Shown piece by piece: positions 33,323-42,705 of a stretch of DNA of 52,826 nucleotides (its first letter is position 1; every line of letters begins with the position of its first letter). Below the pieces are notes generated by a model. That model ran no database searches and was not told the DNA's origin. It was given only the letters and a program-made list of their open reading frames with translations. Origin of the DNA: Ignavibacteriales bacterium (GTDB lineage: Bacteria; Bacteroidota; Ignavibacteria; T3Sed10-11); the NCBI GenBank assembly GCA_003562775.1, contig PWTU01000297.1, positions 1-52,826 of the forward strand, in the 5' to 3' direction. Position numbers and translations under genes: made by a program.

Positions 33323-34677
33323 ATAATCGACGTTAATTGGTTAATACTGTGTTGAAATTCATTTTTTTCATCTGCTGACTGCCGGAGGAACTCCTTAAAC
33401 GAATTGATTTTAAGCAATGATTCATCAATTTTCGGATTACTTCCTTTCACATAAGCACCGATGTTAATGAGATCCTCCGCTTCCCGGTACGTTGCAAGAA
33501 TATCAAGAAATCTATGTACTGCGTTTCTATGTTTTTCAGTCGTAATAACCGGCATCACTCTGCTCACACTATCGAGAACATCAACAGCCGGATACTGTCC
33601 TGCCGACGCGAGGCGGCGTGAAAGTACTATATGACCATCAAGAATCGAGCGAACCGAATCGGCAATGGGATCGTTCATATCGTCTCCCTCGACAAGCACC
33701 GTATACAAACCCGTAATGCTTCCGACCTTGGCATTACCGGTTCGTTCAAGCAATTTAGGCAGCATTGCAAAAACTGAGGGAGTGTATCCCTTCGTAGTCG
33801 GTGGTTCACCGATTGCAAGTCCTACCTCCCGCTGTGACATAGCAACCCGTGTTACCGAATCCATAAGCAGCATCACATCAAGTCCTTTATCCCGGTAATA
33901 CTCGGCGATCGTCGTTGCCATAAATGCCGCCTTTAGACGGATGAGCGCCGCCTGATCACTTGTTGCAACGACAACGACGGATTTTTTCAATCCTTCTTCT
34001 CCCAATTCACGGTCAATAAACTCACCCACTTCCCGTCCTCGTTCCCCGACAAGGGCGATCACGTTGACATCGGCATTGGTATTCCGGGCAATCATTCCCA
34101 GCATAACACTTTTTCCCACACCGCTGCCGGCAAAAATTCCCACCCGCTGCCCCTTTCCACAGGTTAACAACGTATCAATCGACCGAATGCCGGTCATAAC
34201 CGGTTCGGTAATACGCCGCCGTTCGAGGGGATTCGGCGGAGCATTATAAATCGACCGTGTGTCCTCGGTAAAAATACTCCCTTTATTATCGATTGCATTT
34301 CCCAAACCATCTATTACTCTCCCGAGCAGTGCATCACCGACGCTTACCGACAGGGACCGGCCGGTTGCAATAATTTCACTCCCCTGACTTACCCGCGATG
34401 CATCCCCGAGCACCATCGATAGTACGCGGTTATCTCTGAATCCAACCACCTCCGAATAACACACCGCATCTCCGGTTTTTGATTTTATAATGCAGACTTC
34501 TCCGAGCGAAGAGTTCGGTCCTATGGATTCGATCACCAGACCGATAACCTGGGTCACGCGACCGTTCACTTCGTGAAGTTCCACGTTTTCAAGGCGTGAA
34601 AAATACGAATCATAACTTTCGTCAATATGATTCCAATCAATCCCGGGAGCTTCTATATTTTCAATCGTTTCTCTCAT
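33319..34677 (-). CDS. fliI: flagellum-specific ATPase FliI
   Basis: FliI powers and directs export. The 452-aa protein has the Walker A sequence GIFAGSGVGKSVMLG and Walker B region LDVMLLMDSVTRVAMSQREVG, plus YPAVDVLDSVSRVM. Length and motifs are those of the FliI/SctN family. It overlaps fliH by 4 bp and fliJ by 4 bp. Confidence 0.97.
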   Translation of the reverse strand: MRETIENIEAPGIDWNHIDESYDSYFSRLENVELHEVNGRVTQVIGLVIESIGPNSSLGEVCIIKSKTGDAVCYSEVVGFRDNRVLSMVLGDASRVSQGSEIIATGRSLSVSVGDALLGRVIDGLGNAIDNKGSIFTEDTRSIYNAPPNPLERRRITEPVMTGIRSIDTLLTCGKGQRVGIFAGSGVGKSVMLGMIARNTNADVNVIALVGERGREVGEFIDRELGEEGLKKSVVVVATSDQAALIRLKAAFMATTIAEYYRDKGLDVMLLMDSVTRVAMSQREVGLAIGEPPTTKGYTPSVFAMLPKLLERTGNAKVGSITGLYTVLVEGDDMNDPIADSVRSILDGHIVLSRRLASAGQYPAVDVLDSVSRVMPVITTEKHRNAVHRFLDILATYREAEDLINIGAYVKGSNPKIDESLLKINSFKEFLRQSADEKNEFQHSINQLTSII

Positions 34678-35378
34678 ACCTTGGCTAAAAATTCCGATTC
34701 TAATTTTCTTATCTGTTCGGAAATGCGTGCATCAACGTTTCCCTGATTACTTTCTATCACACACCCGCCTCTTTCGATTTTCTCATCCGGTTCAATTAAT
34801 ATCTCCCGGACCGAATCCCGGCCCAGCCGTGATAACAACTCTCCACGATGGTGCTGAACTATTTCCTCATCATCGGGATTGAGATGAATAGTTATCCGTT
34901 CAACGCCCATTACCTTATGTATTGCTTCGCGAATAAGCCGGAGGATCACCTCTCGATCGGTTTGTACCTCCCGCTTGATAATTCGTTCTGCGATTGCAAT
35001 TGCGAATTTGACAACAAATTGTTCTGATTTTTGATGGAAGTACCGGAATTGTTCCGCTATACTTTCCGTCAATTTACGTATCACCTGGTGTTCCTGTTTT
35101 AATTGTAGTTGAAAGTCTTTCTTTAATTCTTCAATCGTTTCCGTCCGGCCTTCCTCATAACCGCGCCGGTATGCTGCATCCAAATCTTCTTTACTTGACT
35201 TATATTCTGCACGGTCGGCTATGTCCTCAAGGGGAATCAAACCGGCGGCATTCCCCGGTTCCTTACCGCCGTTACCATTATTATTTTTTGCCGAATCAAA
35301 GTAATTATCGACGAGTGCATCGTTATGTGTTACCTTAATTTGGCCTGCGGGTTTATGTAATTTTATTACCTTAGACAA
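34674..35378 (-). CDS. fliH: flagellar assembly protein FliH
   Basis: FliH regulates FliI. The likely start is a TTG at 35378, with GGAGG 5-6 nt upstream inside the end of fliG, giving about 234 aa. A charged N-terminal part and a coiled coil (RGYEEGRTETIEELKKDFQLQLKQEHQVIRKL) precede the C-terminal V-type-ATPase-E-like domain, with FVVKFAIAIAERIIKREVQTD and LIEPDEKIERGGCVIESNQGNVDARI. A longer reading to 35432 overlaps fliG by 62 bp. Confidence 0.92.
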   Translation of the reverse strand: MSKVIKLHKPAGQIKVTHNDALVDNYFDSAKNNNGNGGKEPGNAAGLIPLEDIADRAEYKSSKEDLDAAYRRGYEEGRTETIEELKKDFQLQLKQEHQVIRKLTESIAEQFRYFHQKSEQFVVKFAIAIAERIIKREVQTDREVILRLIREAIHKVMGVERITIHLNPDDEEIVQHHRGELLSRLGRDSVREILIEPDEKIERGGCVIESNQGNVDARISEQIRKLESEFLAKV

Positions 35379-36396
35379 ATACTTCCTCCGTTCCGCCCCG
35401 TCCTGCAATGACGATTTCATCCTGATCCTCAAGTTGTTTTACGACCTCAACGACTCTCGTTTGAGCAGCTTCGACTTCCTTCAAACGCACAGGACCGAGA
35501 TATTCCAATTCTTCTTTCAATATCTCACGGGCTCTTTCCGACATATTTTCAAATATTTTATTTTTAAGTTTGTCGTCTGCTACTTTTAGCGACAGGGCGA
35601 GGTCGTTTTTATCAACTTCGCGCAATATTCGTTGAATGCCTCTATCATCCACATAGAGCAAATCGTCGAACAGAAACATTAATCGTTTGATTTCACCGGC
35701 AAGCTGCGGATCTTTTTGTTCAACACTTTCCAGAATAGATTTAGCGGTTGCCGTATTACACCGGTTCAATATACCTGCCATAGATTTCGCTCCGCCCATA
35801 GAGCTTATACTCTGTGTTAGCTCGGCCTCAGCAATGGATTCAAGGACGCCCTCCATTTGAGATACGAGATTCGGCGCAACCTTCCCGAGTGTTGCCATTC
35901 TGAAACTTACTTCGTTTCTTAAATCTTCGCTGAATTCATCCAGCACTGCTGCCGTTTGATCGGGGTTTAAATTTGATAAAATAAAAGCTATTGTTTGTGG
36001 ATGTTCTTTTTGTAAAAAATTAGCGAGTTGTTCCCCGTCTGCCTTTTTGAGCATTGCAAAACCTTTGACCTGCGTCAGGGATTTCACCTTCTCCATAATA
36101 TCGGTTGCTTTAGTAAAACCGAGCGATTTTTCCAAAAGCTTATGAGCGTAATCAATTCCCCCCTGAACAACATACTCCTGTGCCTGCATCATTTGATAAT
36201 ATTCATCTATCACCGGTGAAATTGTATCCGACGTTACCCCTTTTAAATTAGTTACTTCTATCATTAAATTTTCGATTTCATCCTGTGACAAATGTTGCAT
36301 AACTCTTGTCGCCGTCTCCACGTTGAATGACAACAATAAGAGAGCCGCCTTTTGTTTACTTGATAAATTACTAATGGTTTTTGTTTGTGTTTCCAT
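35371..36396 (-). CDS. fliG: flagellar motor switch protein FliG
   Basis: FliG contacts the stators and forms the upper C ring. The 341-aa protein has KQKAALLLLSF at the start, KEHPQTIAFILSNLNPDQTAAVLDEF (about residues 128-155), the EHPQ motif, and a C-terminal domain with ILREVDKNDLALSLKVADDKLKNKIFENMSERAREILKEELEYLGPVRLKEVEAAQ. Charged torque helix residues are present. It ends by overlapping fliH. Confidence 0.97.
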   Translation of the reverse strand: METQTKTISNLSSKQKAALLLLSFNVETATRVMQHLSQDEIENLMIEVTNLKGVTSDTISPVIDEYYQMMQAQEYVVQGGIDYAHKLLEKSLGFTKATDIMEKVKSLTQVKGFAMLKKADGEQLANFLQKEHPQTIAFILSNLNPDQTAAVLDEFSEDLRNEVSFRMATLGKVAPNLVSQMEGVLESIAEAELTQSISSMGGAKSMAGILNRCNTATAKSILESVEQKDPQLAGEIKRLMFLFDDLLYVDDRGIQRILREVDKNDLALSLKVADDKLKNKIFENMSERAREILKEELEYLGPVRLKEVEAAQTRVVEVVKQLEDQDEIVIAGRGGTEEVFV

Positions 36397-36406
36397 AATT
36401 GCTCAA

Positions 36407-37951
36407 TTAATCGTCAGACAACCATGCTTTTAATAATCGTGCTGCTTCATCGGGTTTTTGTTTCAAATATTCATCGATTTTTTTCTTTTTCTCTCCCCGC
36501 ATTAACACCTCTTCCGAGAGCTCTTCCTCCGGTTGCGGGAGTTTGATGCGTTTTTTCTTTTCGACTAATTCCTGAATTGCTTCGTCATCGACTACATAAT
36601 CCTGTTCATGAATGGCAGGGGTTGTAAATTTATTTAAAAGTGAACGGACGACAATGATAGCTCCGACCATTGCAAGTACAATCAAAACTATTTCTAATAT
36701 TTTATCCCAGTTGCCGAATGGTGTGTCGGGATAAATCAAATCGTGTTCCTGTCCGTCAGTTCCGAACGGTAAATTGACCACGGAGATCTCATCGTTTCTC
36801 TCGGTGTTATATCCCACCGCTCGTGCGACGATATCGGTTAAATGCTGCATTTCTTCGTCGGTTCTCGGAACATATTCTGCAATTTGCTCGCCATCCTGTT
36901 CTATTGTTCTTCGTGTACCGTTGACAATAGCTGCAACGGAAAGCCGCTGAATATGCCCGACATTTTCAACTATATGCTCTATCGTCCGGTTTAGCTCGTA
37001 ATTAGTGATATTATTTGACAGCGTCGACGGCGGCACATTTCCATTGACCACATTCCGTTCCTCGGAAATTTGTTCGCTGCGAATCGATGGGTTATCGGCA
37101 TCGAACATCTCGAGTGTTCGCTCGACCTGCCTGAAGTCAAGATCGGCGTTAACCTGTACCATCGCATTTCCTCTGCCGACAACTCCCTCAAGTATCGATT
37201 GGGCTTTCTTCGAAAGATAACTTTCTATACTTTGCTGCATCTCATACTGTGATGAAGTCATCTCGGCTAAGGTGTTTTTCTTCTCGGTACTCGATAAGAG
37301 ATTTCCTCTCGAATCCACAATGGTTACTTTTTCCGCATCCAATCCGGATATACTGCTTGCTACTAAATGGGTTATCGCTTTCGATGTTCCTTGATCCAGC
37401 GGATGATTACGGCTGAGCTTCAATACCACCGATGCGGTGGCCGGTTTTTCATCTTCGCGAAACAGAGCCCGCTCCGGTACGACGATATGCACCCGTGCGG
37501 CTTCAACTTCTTCCAGTTGAATGATCGTACGCGATAATTCTCCCTCGAGAGCCCGGCGATAATGAACCTTTTGGACAAAATCTGAGACACCGAGATTTGT
37601 ACGATCAAATATTTCGTACCCGATAATGCTTGATTGCGGGAGGCCTTCACCTGCAAATGTCAATCTTAAATCGTATATATGATTTTCCGGAACGAGAATA
37701 GTTCTCCCGTTCCCGTCAAGGTTATATGGTATACCCTGATCCCGCAATCGTTCGACTACACGAGAAGCATCCTGCGGATCCAGATTGCTGTAAAGGACTC
37801 CGTAGGTGGATTTATTCAGCATCGTGACGAGCATAATTACACCCGCTAAAGCGAGTACAGTTATGCCGACAATAGTTGCCTTCTGCTGAAAAGTCAGTTT
37901 GCTCACAAAATCGTTGGTTTGGCGTTGTAGTTGCTTATAGGATTCGGCCAT
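36407..37951 (-). CDS. fliF: MS-ring protein FliF
   Basis: FliF forms the MS ring. The 514-aa protein has two membrane helices (about residues 25-45 and 425-445), ring-building motifs between them (YGVLYSNLDPQDASRVVERLRDQGIPY near residue 50, and the RBM3 region), and a short C-terminal FliG-binding tail. It starts 3 bp after fliE. Confidence 0.96.
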   Translation of the reverse strand: MAESYKQLQRQTNDFVSKLTFQQKATIVGITVLALAGVIMLVTMLNKSTYGVLYSNLDPQDASRVVERLRDQGIPYNLDGNGRTILVPENHIYDLRLTFAGEGLPQSSIIGYEIFDRTNLGVSDFVQKVHYRRALEGELSRTIIQLEEVEAARVHIVVPERALFREDEKPATASVVLKLSRNHPLDQGTSKAITHLVASSISGLDAEKVTIVDSRGNLLSSTEKKNTLAEMTSSQYEMQQSIESYLSKKAQSILEGVVGRGNAMVQVNADLDFRQVERTLEMFDADNPSIRSEQISEERNVVNGNVPPSTLSNNITNYELNRTIEHIVENVGHIQRLSVAAIVNGTRRTIEQDGEQIAEYVPRTDEEMQHLTDIVARAVGYNTERNDEISVVNLPFGTDGQEHDLIYPDTPFGNWDKILEIVLIVLAMVGAIIVVRSLLNKFTTPAIHEQDYVVDDEAIQELVEKKKRIKLPQPEEELSEEVLMRGEKKKKIDEYLKQKPDEAARLLKAWLSDD

Positions 37952-37954
37952 CGT

Positions 37955-38272
37955 TTATATCTGCATTCTCATTAATTCCCGATACGTTTCGACTGCTTTA
38001 TTTCTCACTTCCATTAAGAGATCGAAACTGGTGCGTGCTTTCTCGACAGCAATCATTACCTCATGTAAATCGATATTTTCACCGGCGACCATTTTCTGGA
38101 CGGCTTTCCCCGCTTCATTTTGAAGATTATTCACATCATTAATCGTTTGACGCAATGTAACCCCGAACGACGAGTTACTTTCCTTTAAATTTCTTTCCAT
38201 TTCATCGGCGGATGAAATGTTTTCAAGGCGTGTAAGGAGGTTGAATCCATTATCGATTTTCATTTCACTCAT
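37955..38272 (-). CDS. fliE: rod/MS-ring junction protein FliE
   Basis: FliE joins the rod to the MS ring. The 105-aa protein ends with the family signature DLHEVMIAVEKARTSFDLLMEVRNKAVETYRELMRMQI. Length is typical. It overlaps the small gene before it by 4 bp. Confidence 0.95.
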   Translation of the reverse strand: MSEMKIDNGFNLLTRLENISSADEMERNLKESNSSFGVTLRQTINDVNNLQNEAGKAVQKMVAGENIDLHEVMIAVEKARTSFDLLMEVRNKAVETYRELMRMQI

Positions 38273-38520
38273 CCTTTCTTATCAAAAACAAACCCAATCT
38301 TCGCGTTTGATTGTACCGCCCCCTGCGCTGTATATGTTTTGTGAGAACGAATTTCTTCGACGGCTTGTGGGAACAGTTGTTCAAAATATTCTTTTTCAGT
38401 CTTTGTAATAATTTGTTTATTCTCCCCGGTTTTTACTTCCGGAAGAGTTTTCTGCTTGTCCTTTAAAGCCGAAATTTGAGCGCTACCGGTATATAATGCC
38501 TGTACTTTGTTAATATTCAT
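38269..38520 (-). CDS. small conserved-context protein, function unknown
   Basis: This 83-aa hydrophilic protein (MNINKVQALYTGSAQISALKDKQ...) has no membrane segment and no recognised domain. It contains TKTEKEYFEQLFPQAVEEI. It overlaps fliE by 4 bp and lies 2 bp after flgC, so it is translated with the rod genes. A role in rod assembly is only suggested by position. Confidence 0.7.
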   Translation of the reverse strand: MNINKVQALYTGSAQISALKDKQKTLPEVKTGENKQIITKTEKEYFEQLFPQAVEEIRSHKTYTAQGAVQSNAKIGFVFDKKG

Positions 38521-38522
38521 TT

Positions 38523-39020
38523 TTAAATCTCCAGGGCATCTTTTGCCATGTTTTTTAAAGCGTTGAGAACTGCAGAATTTGCTTCATACGCCCGGGACGC
38601 CGAAATCATATCCACCATTTCACTCACTACATTCACATTGGGCATTTTCACATAACCATTTTCATCTGCATCAGGATGTCCCGGCTCATAAATCAATTTA
38701 AACGCTGCATCATCATATTCCTGTGTTGCCTTCACGCCTCCTTCAACCTGATCTGTCCTTCGAGCTTGAATATCTGCCTGCTGAAAATGACCTCTTCTGG
38801 TCGCGATGAGGGGAGTGCCATTAGTTCGCAGCCCTCTTGAAAACACTTGTTGTTGCACGGTTTGAAACTGCACATACTTTCTTCTGTACGGTTCCCCGTT
38901 TTCTGTCCGTGTCGTTTCCGCGTTCGCCATATTCTCGGCAATGATATTCATTCGCTTCCTTTGGGCGCTCAAACCGCTTGCACTGATATTCATGGTGTTA
39001 AAGATATTGCGAATATTCAT
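38523..39020 (-). CDS. flgC: proximal rod protein FlgC
   Basis: This 165-aa rod protein contains MNISASGLSAQRKRMNIIAENMANAETTRTENGEPYRRKYVQF and ends with VSEMVDMISASRAYEANSAVLNALKNMAKDAL, the FlgC pattern. It overlaps flgB by 4 bp. Confidence 0.96.
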   Translation of the reverse strand: MNIRNIFNTMNISASGLSAQRKRMNIIAENMANAETTRTENGEPYRRKYVQFQTVQQQVFSRGLRTNGTPLIATRRGHFQQADIQARRTDQVEGGVKATQEYDDAAFKLIYEPGHPDADENGYVKMPNVNVVSEMVDMISASRAYEANSAVLNALKNMAKDALEI

Positions 39021-39442
39021 GATTGTCCTCTGATACTTTTTTGCAATCCCTTAAATGCGCCGGAAATCATGCGCGCCGCAAACCGGTACCGAATTTGATT
39101 CTCAGCCATATCCGCCATTTCCCGATCGATATCCACATTATTTACCCCGCTTGCCAGGGGATCATTTCCCTCACTGTTTCCATCCCGGTTTTCTACGATA
39201 CGGGGTTGTACCCCTGTCGTCATACCGGCATTGATGGGAATATGGCGCTGATGCGTTGTCCCGGTATTCCCTTTATCTCCCTGCACTGCTGTCCGTAATT
39301 CTTCTTCAAATTTAACCTGTTTTGCCTGATAACCGATTGTGTTAATATTCGCTATATTGGAAGATGTTACCCGTTGCCTCAACGAATAGGTATCAAGCGC
39401 CTTGCTTAATAACGGTATGTTTGTATTTTTAAAAATTTTCAC
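39017..39442 (-). CDS. flgB: proximal rod protein FlgB
   Basis: This 141-aa FlgB protein has LSKALDTYSLRQRVTSSNIANINTIGYQAKQVKFEEEL and ends NQIRYRFAARMISGAFKGLQKSI. The start is a GTG, with no strong Shine-Dalgarno. It begins the flgB-to-flgE block. A 200-bp space with a sigma-54-like promoter precedes it. Confidence 0.94.
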   Translation of the reverse strand: MKIFKNTNIPLLSKALDTYSLRQRVTSSNIANINTIGYQAKQVKFEEELRTAVQGDKGNTGTTHQRHIPINAGMTTGVQPRIVENRDGNSEGNDPLASGVNNVDIDREMADMAENQIRYRFAARMISGAFKGLQKSIRGQS

Positions 39443-39554
39443 TATATCAATGCGATATTAATATTGCTCTTAGTTCACAATTGAGGATTGACCAATTGTG
39501 TGATTGACTGATCGGTTAAACGAACGATCGATCATTCAAGCACTCCATATATAC

Positions 39555-39570
39555 TTCAATTTATATGCCA
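39555..39570 (-). promoter_or_regulatory. sigma-54-like promoter before flgB
   Basis: The minus strand reads TGGCATATAAATTGAA: -24 TGGCA and -12 TTG at the right spacing, with A instead of C after TTG. It lies 113 bp upstream of the flgB start, in the 200-bp intergenic space. The near palindrome GAATGATCGATCGTTC (39538-39523 region) lies downstream of it. It shares TGGCATA-N4-TTG with the site before fliL. Confidence 0.4.
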
Positions 39571-39644
39571 ATCTAAAAATGTCGTTTTTGAGCATATTTT
39601 AGAAATAATTAGGAGATGGGTGTATAATAACCTCCACCTGTCGG

Positions 39645-39893
39645 TTATTCACCTTCATAATCAAAGGTGACTTTCGACGATTTTCCGCAGGTGCATATGA
39701 ATTCGACCCCATCAATCGCATTATTGTTTCGATGAACAATGATTGACGGCTGATTTACATCACCCTCATCGCTGTACACTTTATGCATTCCTCTGCACGT
39801 TACAGTTTCTCTTTTTACGACGTTACCCTTCAGTTTTTTAGGCTGCATGCGTTCACGCTCGAACGATGCCAAATTGACAAATGTATCATTCAT
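39645..39893 (-). CDS. small cysteine-containing protein of unknown function
   Basis: From the ATG at 39893 this is 82 aa. AAGGTG precedes the ATG by 6 nt within the end of cheB. It ends with GVEFICTCGKSSKVTFDYEGE, and a further Cys lies in TVTCRGMHK. A CxC pair plus one more Cys hints at metal binding. No known family is recognised. It lies after cheB and before the flgB promoter region. A GTG at 39902 would add three residues. Confidence 0.7.
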   Translation of the reverse strand: MNDTFVNLASFERERMQPKKLKGNVVKRETVTCRGMHKVYSDEGDVNQPSIIVHRNNNAIDGVEFICTCGKSSKVTFDYEGE

Positions 39894-39898
39894 AGATT

Positions 39899-40978
39899 TC
39901 ACCTTATGTTGTTTGTTAATCTGATAAGCGCCGGTGATATATCTTCCAGTGAAAGAACGGCATCCGCTATTCCTTCATCGACCACCGCTTTCGGCATTCC
40001 ATACACTATACAGGACTCCTCATCCTGTGCTATAATATATCCTCTTCTTTTTTTCACGGACCTTAATCCTTCCAGGCCATCCTTTCCCATTCCCGTAAGA
40101 ATGACTCCGAGAAGCGGTCTGTTATAAACACTGGTAGCAGAAGTAATCATAATGTCTACCGATGGTTTATACAGAGTATTCTTCGGTTCTTCATTTATAT
40201 TTACCGTCATCTTCACGCCGTTTTTTTTAAAAGTCATATGTTGTCCGCCCGGTGCAATGAGTACCACTCCCCGCTCTACCGGATCCCCTTCTTCCGCTTC
40301 CTTGACCTGAAGTTCACTTATCGAGTTTAACCGTTCAGCCATTGACTTCGTAAAGTTGGGCGGCATATGCTGAACAACCGCTATACCGAGAGGAAACGAT
40401 GCAGGCAATCGGGGTATAATCTTTAATAATGCATTTGGCCCCCCGGTGGATACCCCGACAACCATAGCCGCCATATCCTCAACGGGACGTTTTAAGTTGT
40501 TGAGATTAGTACTCTTTCTAACAGGTGCGGTCTGAACCCCTCCTGATTTAATTCGTTCGAGTCTCTGTCGCAACGAACGATTCCGAACTATATGCTTTAC
40601 CTTCTGTACAAGTTCATCTTTGATTTTGACAATGTCCAGTGAAACATATGAGAGTTGTTTCGGTATAAAATCCACCGCACCGAGATTCAATGCATCGAGC
40701 GTAGCACTTGCCCCTTCTGTCGTAAGTGAGCTTACCATGAGAACGGGCAAGGGCATTTCTTTCATTATATGTCTCAATGCCGTTAACCCATCCATTACCG
40801 GCATCTCGATATCGAGTGTAATAATATCAGGTTTGAGCTCGCGTATCTTCTCCAACGCCTCGTTCCCATTTCGTGCCGTTGCAACAACACGTATTTCTGC
40901 ATCAGATTCAAGCATCATTGACAGCGACTTTCGCATAAACGCGGAATCATCGACAATTATGACCTTAATCGTCCTCAT
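39899..40978 (-). CDS. cheB: chemotaxis response regulator protein-glutamate methylesterase CheB
   Basis: CheB removes methyl groups from chemoreceptors. The 359-aa protein has a receiver domain (1-120, Asp56) and a methylesterase domain (about 170-355) with the catalytic set Ser177 (GVSTGGP), His204 (VQHMPP) and Asp300 (GMGKDG). It overlaps cheA by 4 bp. Confidence 0.97.
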   Translation of the reverse strand: MRTIKVIIVDDSAFMRKSLSMMLESDAEIRVVATARNGNEALEKIRELKPDIITLDIEMPVMDGLTALRHIMKEMPLPVLMVSSLTTEGASATLDALNLGAVDFIPKQLSYVSLDIVKIKDELVQKVKHIVRNRSLRQRLERIKSGGVQTAPVRKSTNLNNLKRPVEDMAAMVVGVSTGGPNALLKIIPRLPASFPLGIAVVQHMPPNFTKSMAERLNSISELQVKEAEEGDPVERGVVLIAPGGQHMTFKKNGVKMTVNINEEPKNTLYKPSVDIMITSATSVYNRPLLGVILTGMGKDGLEGLRSVKKRRGYIIAQDEESCIVYGMPKAVVDEGIADAVLSLEDISPALIRLTNNIR

Positions 40979-42705
40979 ACCGCTTTACTCCGCTTCAGTT
41001 CGATTTTCTGCCCGGATACACACATTTCAATTAATTGCCCTACATCAATAATCATGATTACACTGCCGTCACCTAAAATAGTGGATCCCGCTAATCCCGG
41101 AATGTTTCCCAGGTATTCACCGAACGATTTAATAACAACCTCTCTTTGTCCGAGTAACGAATCCACCACAATACCGATTCTCATCTCAGCAAGCCCGATT
41201 ACCACCACATATAGCCAGTCCATCCGACTGCCGTTTGATATTACACCGAAGGTTTTAGATAAATGAACCAGCGAGAGAACGGTATCACGCAGACGGATCA
41301 CTGCATGTCCATCAATTGTCTGAATATCGGATTTTCGAACTCTTAAAACTTCCACAATAGACGAGATGGGAATTGCAAACACTTCATCACCCGCCTTCGT
41401 GAGAAGCCCCTGAATAATTGCGAGTGTTATCGGTAGTTTTATTATAAATGTACTTCCATTCCCGGGGGAAGATTCAATATCGATCATTCCTTTTAATTTC
41501 TGTATATTAGTCCGGACAACATCCATTCCGACCCCTCTTCCGGAGACACTTGTTACCTTTTTGGCCGTGCTTAAACCCGGCGCAAAAATAAGCTGAAATG
41601 TTTCTTTATCGGTCATATTCTGCGCCTGCTCTGCGGTAATCAATTTTTTCTCGATGGCTTTTCGTTTAAGTTTATCAGCGTCTAAACCCCTGCCATCGTC
41701 TTTAATTGTGATCACCGTATTATTTCCTTGCTGCTCCGCTTTTACGATAACGGCGCCGGTTTCGCGTTTCCCCACCGCCTTCCTCTCTTCAGGAAGTTCG
41801 ATACCGTGATCTAACGCATTACGCAATATGTGCACGAGCGGATCATTTAATTCTTCAACTATTGTTTTATCGAGCTCATTATCGGCGCCAATAAGTGATA
41901 GTTCTACCATTTTCCCGGTTTCCCTTTCAAGATCTCTCACCAGCCGGGGTAACTTGTTAAATACTTTTGTCAAAGGCACCATGCGTGCCTTCATCACTGC
42001 CATCTGTAATTCAGTTGTAATAAAATCTATTTGCGAGTAACTCTCCGACAAATCTTTCTCTACCTGATCTCCTTCGAGCTTTTCATTGAGATACTCTGTA
42101 ACGAGAGAAAGCCGATTTCTCCCAAGCACAAGTTCACCGACCAGATCCATAATCGCATCAAGACGGGTAACATTTACCCGAATAGTAGTTTCACCGGATA
42201 ATTTTTGTGTAACGGTATCGGCCGGCGATTCTTTTATCTCGCCGGTTTCAAATTGCGGCGGTTTCGATGATTGCACACATTCCCCGACATGCTCCGACTC
42301 CCCGCCGCTTCCTGAGATTGTCTTGAGCTTTTCCGTTATTCCGTCAAGTTCTATCGGTGAATCATCCTTATTTTTTATTTTCTCAATAAGCGTTTTGAGG
42401 TAATCATAAGCTTCAAACATGACATCCATTATGGAAGCAGTCACACTTAGATCGCCTTTTCGAATTTTATTAAGAACTTCTTCATATTCGTGGGCAAGTG
42501 TCATGATGTCTTCGAAACCAAGAAATGAAGACGTCCCTTTTATGGTGTGTACAGCCCGGAATATTGTATTTTGCAGTTCGTTATCAGTGGGATTTTTTTC
42601 CAGTGCCAGAAGATCCGGACCTAGCTGTTCAATAATCTCGCTCGATTCTACAATAAAACTTTCCACAATTTCCTGCATTTCATTATCAAACGTTGTCATA
42701 ATCAT
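40975..42705 (-). CDS. cheA: chemotaxis histidine kinase CheA (no P2 domain)
   Basis: This 576-aa CheA has a P1 HPt domain with His53 (RAVHTIKGTSSFLGF). A short linker of about 60 residues replaces P2. Then come P3 (RLDAIMDLVGELVLGRNRL), P4 (HILRNALDHGIELPEER, DDGRGLD, GRGVGMDVV), and a P5 CheW-like domain. Without P2, CheY would be phosphorylated directly from P1. CheW is not encoded in the window. Confidence 0.96.
   Translation of the reverse strand: MIMTTFDNEMQEIVESFIVESSEIIEQLGPDLLALEKNPTDNELQNTIFRAVHTIKGTSSFLGFEDIMTLAHEYEEVLNKIRKGDLSVTASIMDVMFEAYDYLKTLIEKIKNKDDSPIELDGITEKLKTISGSGGESEHVGECVQSSKPPQFETGEIKESPADTVTQKLSGETTIRVNVTRLDAIMDLVGELVLGRNRLSLVTEYLNEKLEGDQVEKDLSESYSQIDFITTELQMAVMKARMVPLTKVFNKLPRLVRDLERETGKMVELSLIGADNELDKTIVEELNDPLVHILRNALDHGIELPEERKAVGKRETGAVIVKAEQQGNNTVITIKDDGRGLDADKLKRKAIEKKLITAEQAQNMTDKETFQLIFAPGLSTAKKVTSVSGRGVGMDVVRTNIQKLKGMIDIESSPGNGSTFIIKLPITLAIIQGLLTKAGDEVFAIPISSIVEVLRVRKSDIQTIDGHAVIRLRDTVLSLVHLSKTFGVISNGSRMDWLYVVVIGLAEMRIGIVVDSLLGQREVVIKSFGEYLGNIPGLAGSTILGDGSVIMIIDVGQLIEMCVSGQKIELKRSKAV

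Noticed and set aside
39523-39538. operator GAACGATCGATCATTC
   Set aside because: It is a near palindrome, but no family of regulators could be linked to it and no second copy is seen.
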